Source of the DNA: Zanthoxylum bungeanum | Taxonomy: Eukaryota > Streptophyta > Magnoliopsida > Sapindales > Rutaceae | Length of the DNA: 64,000 nt | Assembly: GCA_019454045.1 (NCBI GenBank) | Contig: SKCR01023813.1 | Location: forward strand, 330,075 to 394,074 | Reading direction: 5' to 3' | In this document: positions 55,400-64,000 of the stretch, one piece after another | Layout of the letters: every line of letters begins with the position of its first letter | How positions within the stretch are numbered: the first letter of the stretch is position 1 | Notes under the pieces: model-generated | What the model saw: the letters and a program-made list of their open reading frames with translations, nothing else | Told to the model about the DNA's origin: nothing | The model's database searches: none | Program-made: the position numbers and the translations under genes

Positions 55400-57910
55400 C
55401 TCAGAGAATTCATGAATCCCACTAGGACATGATCACTTTCTTGCATTCATTCCCCCTAGATGCATCACGTTTCAATTTTAAATCACGTGTCATCCAACTT
55501 TTACCCATATTCCACGGTCTAGAATCAGAAAATCCTTATCATCACTTAAGAGAATTCGAAGAGGTATGTAATACTTGCACAAACCAAAATTGCAGCATAA
55601 ATATAAATCGACTCAAGTTTTTTCCCTTTTCTTTAAATGATAAAGCTAAAATTTGGCTGCAAAACTTTAGGTCAGGATCCATCAGAACATGGGATAATTT
55701 GTAAGAGTAATTTCCGGAAAAAAAAAATTATTTCCTCCTCACAAGACAAACTTATTCAAGTGGAGAATCACAACTTTCACACAAAAGTCGGGGGAAACAT
55801 TTAACCAATATTGTGAGAGATTCAAAGAAATGTTAAATTAGACTAGTAGTGGAAATGATGTGTAATGGTAAATTTAAGGACAAAAGTCTTGAAGATGCAC
55901 TAGAACACCTTGAACACATAGCCAAGAATGCACAACAATGGGACACAGTTGGCTCTTATGAGTCATCTGTAAAACCACAGTCATCTGGTATATGCATGTT
56001 TAACCTTAGGGAAGACGATGACGTTTCTAATAAATACGCATCTCTAACCAAAAAATTTGAGGCATTAGAAATGAAGAAGAGTGATCATGTCAAGTCAATT
56101 CAAGAAGTCACATGTCATATCTGTAATTCAAATAAACATGTCACACAAGTTTGTCAAACCTTGCCAGCCTTGCAAGAATGTCTCCATGACCGAGTCAATT
56201 CCATAAACACCTTCAAGAGACCAATCCAAACCCATACTCCCAAACCTACAATTCTGGTTGGAGAAACCATCCAAATTTCAATTGGAGGAATGATAACCAA
56301 ACACAATCACCGCAACAACCTCCCTAAGTACACCAGAATTTTTAAAATTCTCAGAATTATGCACCATATGTCTCACCACTTAGGAAAACCCTTGAGGATA
56401 CTTTGCATGTATTCATTCAGAAACATGAAGTTATCAATAACCAAAATGTGCAAACATTGATTGATTTGAAAGATACTTTTGCCAAAATCACATCTACATT
56501 GACCATTAATGAGAAAGAAAAGTTTCATGAAAAACCATAGCCAAACCCTAAGAGTCATCAAAATCCTCACGATGGTAGTTTTGGTAGTCAACACATAGAC
56601 CAAGTCAAATATGTTATTACTCTTCATAGTGGTAAAGTCATCCATATACCCATTCTTGAACCTTGTGAAGTTGAAAATGAGCCAGCTTCGGAGGGTAAGG
56701 AAGATATTGATGAACCATTATCTATCTTTAATGATATTGATTTTTCACATGCACCCTCATTTCCTCAAGCATTGAAAATAAAGAAATTGAATCATTCCCC
56801 AAAAATATATGAAATATTCAAATAGGTGAAGGTCAATATTCATTTGTTAGATGTAATCAAACAGATACCATCTTATGTCAAATTTCTGAAAGACTTGTGC
56901 ACCGTTAAAAGAAGACATCAGGTAAGAAAGAAAGCTTTTCTAGCCGAACAGGTAAGTTCCATTCTCTTAACCAATAATACATTAAATACAAAGATCCTGA
57001 TTGTCCAAATATTTCATATATTATTAGAAATCATAAAATTGAACATGCATTGCTTGATCTTGGAGCTAGTGTCAATTTTCTTCAATTTTTAGTTTACCAA
57101 CAACTTAATATTGGCGAGTTAAAATCAACTTCAACTACTCTTTTATTTACCGAGAGATCAGAAAAGGTACTGAAAGGAATTGTGGAAGACATGTTATTAC
57201 AAGTCGATAAATTCATATATCTTGTGGATTTTATTGTCTTGAAAACATAACCTGTAGCAGACAGTTATAAGCCAATTATGTAATACTTGGTCGTCCATTT
57301 TTATCAACGGCTAATGCTTTAATTAATTGCAGGAATGGAATCATAAATCTAACATTTGACAATATGACGTTGGAGCTTAATATTTTTAACATGTGCAAAA
57401 ACTCATACGATGAGGACAGTGAAAACGAGAGCATGGAATTAATTAACCAATTTTGGAAGAATATATTTGGGGGAATTTATCCGACCATATGGAAATTTGT
57501 ACAACTAATTTTCTTGAATCAAGTATACAGTTAGATTCAGATATTTCTAATGATTTTTTTACTTGATTCTACACAGGTACTGGAAGACGATGGAGAGAAA
57601 TAAAATTTTGAGAACAGTGAATACTAGAAGAAGAAAAGTATGAGGAAGCACCCAAATTGGAATTAAAGACTCTGCCAAAATGATTGAAATATACATTTCT
57701 TGGAGATAAGCAGACTTACCTTACGGTAATTTTTCTTCTTTACAAACGATCAAGAATATAAGTTATTAAATATGTTAAAAGAACATAAATATGAAATTGA
57801 ATTGACTTTAAAAGATATAAAAGACATTAATCTTTTAAAAAGCATATGCAGAATACATTTAAAAGATAATTTCAGGACATTAATCCTTAGAGAAATAAGT
57901 AGTTAAAACA
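55400..57910 (+). pseudogene. Gag-protease-RT N-terminus remnant of the old gypsy element
   Basis: Fragments in several frames. Gag core 55429-55704 (FHGLESENPYHHLREFEEVC; FSLNDKAKIWLQNF), then 55849-56460 with the zinc knuckle CHICNSNKHVTQVC (about 56112-56153). The protease region near 57045-57085 reads LLDLGASVNF with its catalytic Asp, followed by ILGRPFLST in another frame. At 57690-57905 the start of reverse transcriptase (EYKLLNMLKEHKYEIELTLKDI) is recognisable, after which RT, RNase H and integrase are missing. Many stops; not functional. Confidence 0.85.
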
Positions 57911-57949
57911 TGAGTTCTTAAATTTATTGATTCATTCATCTCTTGCATA

Positions 57950-58290
57950 CGTGGTTTGGATGAAAGCACATATGCTAAGAAACGAATAGCTAAACAATTA
58001 GGTGTTTGTTATAAATGTGCACGTTGGACGTGCAACACTCGTTGTCGTTCTTTAGGAATGATGTCTAATAATCGCGAAGAAAAGAATTCAATACATTATA
58101 GATGGCTTGAGTAATGAGTCATTAGATAATATATCATTGATTTTTGAGACGCATCCTAGTGGATTTGATAGATTACATACATAATTTCAAAAAGAAAGAC
58201 AACAATACAGTCTCAGGAATCTAACTTTAAAAGACATTGTTTGCCACTTTATAAGAAATTTGGGTGGGAAGCATATACCCGGCCCATAGA
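57950..58290 (+). pseudogene. Broken homologue of the CX2CX4CX3C accessory ORF
   Basis: Matches the middle and end of the ORF at 33431-33979 at DNA level: STYAKKR.AKQ.GVCYKCARW, the four cysteines with the same CX2CX4CX3C spacing, LG...NNREE, ETHPSG, and the final FIR..GGK...GP. A frameshift and stops interrupt it, and the N-terminal third is missing. It lies directly after the deleted pol and before the hairpin/polypurine motif at 58473, as in the LOG-bearing element. Confidence 0.85.
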
Positions 58291-58469
58291 AGGCGTTTAA
58301 GCCATTACTGGACGTAAAACCAGAGAAATATGTGAGCCATAATCACAACTACCAGTTACTGTTTTGATTTCCTTTTACTGTTTTAATATGTAACCTTTCT
58401 TTTAGTACCAGTATTGTAGATTCAATTATCATTTCCACACTATGTCTTCCAAACTCTACTTCTTCTTAT

Positions 58470-59461
58470 TCAGACATCGGAGACAGTGTCTCAATTTGGT
58501 TGGGGGTGAGATAGTTGACTAGATAGTTTTCAGTTTTGTATTTTATCATTTTTTGTGTGTTTCCTTTTTGTAAAAAAAATATTTTTATTTTTATTTTTCT
58601 GTTGTTGTTTTTAAGAAAATATATTTTTTTTGTTTTTTTTTTTTGTTTTGTTATTATTTTATATGTTAAAAATATAATTTTTTTGTTGATTTTCTTTTAT
58701 TAAAAAAAACTACACACAAACCAACAATAAATTTTTGACTAACCAAATGGAATTGTTGTTCAGAGATGGCAGTGTAAAGAGTTTTCGCTCCTGAGACGCA
58801 TCTCAATGTGTTTCGTAACAAGTTATTTTTGTTTATTTATTTTTGAATTATTCAAATTTGTGAATTCTCTATAAAATTGATTAAGTTTAATTTCCATATG
58901 TCCATTTGACAGGTATTATCAACATAAACAGTAACATATGATCGTGGGTTATAAGTGAAAAATGGTAATATGCAGTTCTCTAGTTTGTTGGAGGCAGCAC
59001 TTAAGGCAGTGTAAATTCTATTTTTATTCAAAAAATAAGCTTTTTGTTAGTAACTGGACATCTTGCCTCAGCAAGCAGTGATTGTTCTCGTAAAACAGTA
59101 GGGCTTGAGTTAGTTTAAAAAACAATAATAATAATCAAGCTTTTACTTAGTAGCCGGACATCTTACCTCAGCAAGTAGTGATTGTTCGCATAAAAAGGTA
59201 GAGCTTAAGTTTGTTAAAAAAAGTGTGAATAAGTTCAATTTTGTAGCCTATCTAACTCGAGCAATTAAGTCCATATGAGTGTTTTAACACTTAGTGCCCT
59301 AAGACCAACTAGTCTAGGAGTCACTGACCCAAAGCTCGTTACATGAGTTAAAGAGAAAGATTAAGGGAATCAAACACTTATTCTTTTTAACATCTGAGAT
59401 CCGAGCAATAAAGTCCGTATGGGTGTCTTAACACCTAGTGCCCTAAAGCCAACTGGTTTGG
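58470..59461 (+). other. 3' non-coding modules of the old gypsy element
   Basis: A GACATCGGAGACAGTGTC motif (58473-58490) with GGTTGGGGGTGAG after it; block D (58765-58885); block B twice (about 59045-59120 and 59148-59215, each with CTTGCCTCAGCAAG or CTTACCTCAGCAAG); block A once complete (about 59255-59352, palindrome AGTGTTTTAACACT at 59278-59291); and a second copy (from 59390, palindrome 59422-59435) cut by the solo LTR and finished at 59784-59825. Confidence 0.72.
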
Positions 59462-59783
59462 TGTTGGGGCGGATGTGGAACCCCTAGGGTCAGATCGGTG
59501 TCTTGAGAAGCGGAAATGGGTCTTACCCATGGATATCAAGGATAGGTGATTTTAAAATTATTTTATAGAATATTATATTCCGTTACGAGTCCGTAGGAAA
59601 AAAACGGGGACTAAATCGGAGTTCGAAAACTCCGGAACGGACAAAATGAAGTTTAATCTAATTATGCGAAATAACATTACCATTAATAAAGTTGAAAAGA
59701 AAATGTTGTTATTTTATTAATAAATAATAAATATAATGTACAATACATTATTCGGATTGACGCTCCAAGCACCAACTCCAACA
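59462..59783. mobile_element. Solo LTR, 322 bp
   Basis: Starts TGTTGGGGC and ends CTCCAACA, inserted inside a conserved module so that the original sequence can be read across it. Flanks TTTGG (59457-59461) and TTTGA (59784-59788) are a 5-bp duplication with one G-to-A change. No interior or second LTR, as expected after LTR-LTR recombination. A piece of similar sequence (GAGTCCGTAGGAAAAAACGG) recurs at about 62200-62265. Confidence 0.8.
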
Positions 59784-59984
59784 TTTGAGAATCACTGACC
59801 CAAAGATCGTTACAATGATTGAAGATGTATTATCCACTGAAAAAATTATATTTTTGTATTTATAAATAAACTCTCATTACCAAAAAGATGTGAACTCTAA
59901 TATTATTTTAGGAAGAAAATATTACTCTCGTTTCAACAAGACCTGTGAATATTGTGGGCATAATGAATTGATTAGACTTTGTCT

Positions 59985-61930
59985 TAGACCCGGCCGGCGG
60001 TTCGGTTCCGGTTCGGAACCGAACAGAATCGGCCGGTTACCGGTTCCACAAGTGTGGAACCGGAACCGAAAACCGAACCGGAACCGAACCGTCGGTTCGG
60101 TTCGGTTCTTTTTTTTTTTAATTAATTAATTAAAATAAAAAAATGAGATTAAATTTATATAAAATTTTTTTTATTACACTGAAGAGCTTGAGCTTAAATT
60201 TTTAAAAATTTAAGTTGCCTACGTATCCTCCAAGGGTGAGAGGAATCAAACTCACGTAGTTCCATTACAAGTTTTAGTCTTTTAGACATATCCCCTTTGT
60301 AAATTATAATTTTACAATTATCAATCATCATTATCGGTTGATCCTTCGGCTCCGGTTCCGCTTGCACTTGTTGCAGAAGCATTATCGAACAAATCTTCAC
60401 AATCATCGGGGGCATCTTCTTGTTGTCTCAGATCAGCTCGAGTCCAATCATCCACATAAGCTGTTGCTTCTAGAGTGCTTGGATGTAATTAAGATCGCCT
60501 AGCTTCCAATATATTACCTCCCAACTGAAGGCTTGCTCAACCGCAACGGTGGAAATATGTGCTGCCAAGATCTCTTTAGCAATAATAGATAAAACAGGAT
60601 ATATATTTCGATGCCGGTTCCACCATTCAAGGATTTTAAATCATTGATGGATGAAGTATTTGCAGATGCATTATCAAATCCAATTGTTAAAATTTTTTCT
60701 CCTAAACCATATTCATCAAAAATTACCTTCATCATTCTATAAATATTATGTGCAGTATGTTGGTCATCAAAAACTCTAAATGCAATAAGTCGTTTTTGCA
60801 TGGTAAATGATGCATCAATCCAATGACAAGTCACACCCATGTATGAGTGTGTTTGCCAATGATCACTCCAAATATCAGAACATACAGAAATACGACCTTT
60901 CATCTCTTTAAATATTTCATTTAAAATAATTTTACCATCTTTGTATAATTTAAAAATATGACGTTTTGTTGTGTTTCGAGTCATTCTACATGCAGAAGGG
61001 TTTAAAGCATTATGCACGTTAGTAAAATGGAGTTTTTCACCAAAGCTTAAAGAAAGATGTGCCATACAAGTTAATTTCGCAAATTCTTCTCTATTTTTTG
61101 CATCAGAATATTTAAATAAATCTAAAGCACTCGTACCTCTACTTGATGATGCGTACCTGGCCATTTGAGTTTGCGTCGTATCAATGCCAATTCAACCGGA
61201 TGATGTTTTTCCATGTGCTTGATCATATTGCCATATCCACCAGAAAATTTGTAGATAACCCCACAATAGTTGCAAACTGCTCGTTGTGAATCATCTTCTA
61301 GGCGTTCCAAATTAAAATGAATTTTGAAAATATTTGAGGACCGAGCCTTAACTTCTCTTCTCCGTGATTGTGCACTGACACTAGGGCCGCTCTCTTGGGT
61401 TGGCATATTTGACATTATGTTCTCAGATGAGCTTGCCATTTTTCGTTTGAGAAATTAGGAAGAAAAATAAGAAAATTGAATAATTGCGAATAAGAGAATT
61501 ATAGAAAATGAGAGAGTTGAGAATTTGGTGTGATGAAATTATGAAAAATGAATCATATTTATAGAATTTTAGAATTTTTTTGATACCAAAAATGCCCCTA
61601 AATATAACCATTTTATTACCGTTATTAGGGGTACATTAGTAATTTTTATTTTATATAATAAAAATATATATATTTTAATATTTTTTAATTTTTTTTTTAG
61701 GACCCTAACGGCTAGTAGCCGTTGGGGGCCGTAGGGTTCCTGTTGGAACCCTACGGTTCCAACAGGAACCCGACGGTTCCAACCGGAACCGTTCGGTTCT
61801 GGTTGGAACCGTCCGAACCGGTGGAACCGTACAGTTCCACCGGTTCGGACCGGTTCGAGTTGGGGTGGAACCCCAACCGAACCGGCCCCATTCCGGTTCG
61901 GTTCCGGAACCGGAACCGTGGCCGGGTCTA
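59985..61930 (-). mobile_element. hAT transposon with internally deleted transposase
   Basis: Terminal inverted repeat TAGACCCGGCC at both ends (59985-59995 and 61920-61930) with the perfect 8-bp duplication CTTTGTCT (59977-59984 and 61931-61938). Subterminal zones (59995-60110 and 61720-61920) are packed with GGTTCCGG/GGAACCG motifs in both orientations. It carries a transposase remnant on the minus strand. Confidence 0.95.
60310..61439 (-). pseudogene. hAT transposase remnant (BED finger, N-terminal catalytic part, C-terminal dimer domain)
   Basis: Starts at ATG 61439 (MASSSENIMSNMPTQ). A BED-type zinc finger CNYCG...HMEKHH lies at about 61200-61280. After a frameshift near 61150 the frame 60514-61164 gives the region with DIWSDHWQTHSYMGVTCHWID and FDNASANTSS, typical of hAT transposases. 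A large middle part is missing, and the sequence resumes in the C-terminal dimerisation domain (ISTVAVEQAFSLGGNILEARRS, about 60495-60560), followed by an acidic tail with a stop. The element cannot move itself. Confidence 0.88.
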
Positions 61931-62085
61931 CTTTGTCTTATGTGTGTATGGAAGAAGGATAAATAGTACAAGTGAATTTACTTATTTGAAAATTTAGAAA
62001 GAAATAAAAAATAATTATTAATCTGGATAAAAAAAATTTAGTTTTAGCTTAAATTACTAGAGACTATAAATAAGCCGGTTGGATG

Positions 62086-62195
62086 TGATGAATACTAAAA
62101 AAATGTACATTTATTAAATGAAAAAATAATCATTTTACTCTTGTAGTTTCCTTAATCCTCTTAATTTAGCACATTTTTGAAATAATATTATATTT
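62086..62195 (+). repeat. Truncated 3' LTR of the old gypsy element
   Basis: Only the first 110 bp or so match 47696-47810 (TGATGAA..., AATCATTTTAC, AATTTAGCACATTT). The match ends abruptly near 62195 where GAGTCCGTAGG sequence begins. The preceding bases show no convincing polypurine tract. Confidence 0.7.
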
Positions 62196-64000
62196 AGTTA
62201 TGAGTCCGTAGGAAAAAACGGGATCCAAATCGGAGTCTGGAAATTCCGGAATGGAGAAAATGAAGTTTCAGCTCTCATGGACAGTAGTTGTCAGCGTGTC
62301 GCAATGCTCAGGCTTGGGAGTCACAACGTCCAATCTGCGAATGCTCAGCGTCGCAAAGTGCAAGGGTAAGCATCGCGACGCCCGAAGCTCTGAGGGCTCA
62401 GTGTCGCAACATTGCCCTCTGTAAAATATTGGCAGAGAGTATTTTTGCCTTTAATCCAATTCTAAACACTTATAATTTTCTCCAAACACTTCAATACACC
62501 TAAAAGTCCAATTTTAACATCAAACTAACATTAACACATAGATAGAATCGTATATCATCATTTGAAAACACGTAGATAGAATCGTATATCATCATTTGAA
62601 AACATATATCATATAATCTGAAATCATATTTTGAAAACAGGGTTGAAATATGAAGCATAATAATATCTGTATAAGATCGTCCAAAACCATATAGAACATC
62701 CATTGCGGATCGCATATGGATCGGAAAATATCTGTAACAGGCCCCAGCCACACGTCCACATTATACACCTTTCCAAACCCAAGTTATCTTATTTCAATAA
62801 ACATTTAGTTCATCTTAAGAATCTTGCCAAAGCACAACATATATACATACTTCATCCTTTGAGATTCGGCCAAGTAGGCCACTCACAACCAATTGAATAA
62901 TCAGTTAATTTAACATCAAAAACTACAATTAAATATTACATGGATTAATCCTCACACTAGCTATACATAAAAATCAAGTCTCCCATCCTTTGATTTTTGG
63001 CCATAACCCATCTACTACAGCATTTGAATGATTCCCATATAGACAATTTCGCCCACAAATCCGCAAAAACTCGTCCGTAATGGGTAGGATTTGGTAACTT
63101 TTTAAGCGGATTTGGTAAATTAAAAAAAAAAAAATCTGCTGCGGGTTTGGTACGAATTTGGTAATTAAGCAAAACATGAGGATACCCGCAATGGGTATCC
63201 GCCATCAGCAAACTTAAATTTTTTGTTTTATATTTTTTAGGGCAAAGAAAATCCACTTATATAAAATGACTCACATTCTGGAGTTAACTTTATCATTTTT
63301 TTTTTAATTACTTCTGGTCTTGTATTGATTTAATCTGTGGTTTTTTTTTTGTCAATTTTATCATTTTTTTTTTTTTGAATTGCTTTTGGTCTAATATCCT
63401 CTTTAATATTTGCGACTTCATATTGACTTCAAACCAAACTTTATAGACATGTAAAGAAATTATAAATGATTTTATATTCTGTTTAATTTGGTTTTCATAT
63501 TACAGATGAAAAATATTTTATCATCGAAAATTTATTTACATATAGTACGGGTTTGGTAATGGAAAACCCGCACCAAACCCTACCCACACCCAACATTAAC
63601 TCTATGGTTTATATTGCACATAATAAATATAACACATCAAGACCATTCGGCCAACTAGTAAGTGTTCATTTCATATTAAAACCACGCCAGATACATCATT
63701 AGGTGGCCTACCATGCTTAATCATGCTAGATATGCCCACAAGCTCCTCATAGATCCGAAAATAAAAGAAGAAAATGCATGCTAAAAATTTGAAAATAAAA
63801 GAGAAAGAAGGGCTAGGAAGCTTGCTTGCTTGATTTTACTTGAGAGAGAGCTTCCAAATCTCTGTGTGTTGGCGAGTGGAAGAGAAAAAGTTCATTGTTG
63901 TTGTAATGGAAGCTGATCGAAATCGCGAATGAAGAGAGAGATGATGAATAGTGACATTTCTATAGCACAAGAGAAGATTTTTTATAGTTAAAATTTTAAA
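62196..64000. other. Mixed LTR-derived fragments and AT-rich DNA
   Basis: 62200-62265 resembles the inner part of the solo LTR. 62283-62420 has a cluster of CGTCGCGACG-like motifs like the LTRs at 7735-8130. 62536-62604 holds two tandem copies of a unit of about 34 bp (GATAGAATCGTATATCATCA). TGTAACAGGCCCC at 62731 could be the start of another LTR running past the window end. At 63077-63595 GGGTAGGATTTGG and its inverse CCAAACCCTACCC enclose AT-rich DNA, as in a small hAT-like element, but no terminal repeat or duplication was found. No gene is supported. Confidence 0.45.

Larger units (their letters stand above)
47696..62195 (+). mobile_element. Old Athila-like gypsy element with three later insertions
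   Basis: The 5' LTR begins TGATGAACAG at 47696, is interrupted at 48591-54144 by a Copia element, resumes at 54150 and ends GTGTCA at 54726, next to a degenerate TTTTTGGCACCGTTGC primer site. Gag, protease and RT N-terminal remnants run 55400-57910, then a broken copy of the CX2CX4CX3C accessory ORF, the hairpin/polypurine motif, and non-coding modules. A 3' LTR start (TGATGAATAC) is at 62086 but only about 110 bp of it survives. A solo LTR (59462-59783) and a hAT element (59985-61930) lie inside its 3' region. A distant relative of the LOG-bearing element. Confidence 0.85.

Noticed and set aside
63077..63595. Possible fourth non-autonomous hAT element
   Set aside because: Inverted GGGTAGGATTTGG/CCAAACCCTACCC segments are present, but no terminal repeat or 8-bp duplication could be matched.

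Overview
The window reads as nuclear DNA of a flowering plant, probably a eudicot. It is AT-rich, dominated by nested LTR retrotransposons, and has no bacterial-style gene packing. Only one ordinary host gene is visible: an intact, intronless G-type lectin S-receptor-like kinase on the minus strand (22340-24733). Almost everything else is mobile-element sequence, and for most elements I could place both ends by matching target-site duplications (TSDs).

Layout. 103-5975: decayed Ty1/copia element, minus strand (TSD ATAAT). 6516-13409: pol-less Ty3/gypsy element, minus (TSD GTCCA). 14222-20474: second copy of the first Copia family, minus (TSD ATCTT), with LTRs differing at only four places. 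20526-21055: non-autonomous hAT element (TSD ATTGTGCC). 22340-24733: receptor kinase. 25132-25842: second non-autonomous hAT element (TSD ACATGAGT). 26150-39562: coding-poor gypsy-type element that contains a complete nested gypsy element at 28550-38338 (TSD GTGCA). About 41190-41620: promoter-like stretch with palindromic CCGGCCGG repeats. 42297-47436: another Copia element, minus (TSD AGAGG). 47696-about 62195: old gypsy element, plus strand, interrupted by a SIRE-like Copia element (48591-54144, TSD ATAAT), a solo LTR (59462-59783) and a hAT element (59985-61930, TSD CTTTGTCT). 62196-64000: fragments of further LTR sequence.

The standout is the gypsy element at 28550-38338. It has lost reverse transcriptase, RNase H and the integrase core, and its gag-pol remnant is full of stops. 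Yet it carries two intact ORFs between the end of pol and the 3' LTR. One is a 182-residue protein with a CX2CX4CX3C motif that I do not recognise. The other is a complete intronless LOG gene (cytokinin riboside 5'-monophosphate phosphoribohydrolase, 217 residues) with its PGGxGTxxE motif and an unusual C-terminal tail (basic KRRR, then LDLNL). The unrecognised ORF recurs, damaged, at the same place in the gypsy element at 47696-62195, which has no LOG. That second element therefore works as an empty-site comparison and suggests LOG was captured as cargo.

The three gypsy elements also share short structured non-coding modules just upstream of the 3' polypurine tract: a GGTGTT..AACACC hairpin with one compensatory pair change, a GTTGCAT..ATGCAAC stem-loop, and a duplicated polypurine-like motif. 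Several unrelated elements here carry spaced GC-rich palindromes in their leaders, U3 regions or subterminal regions. Copy counts, identities and ages are estimates by eye; no alignment or database search was run.
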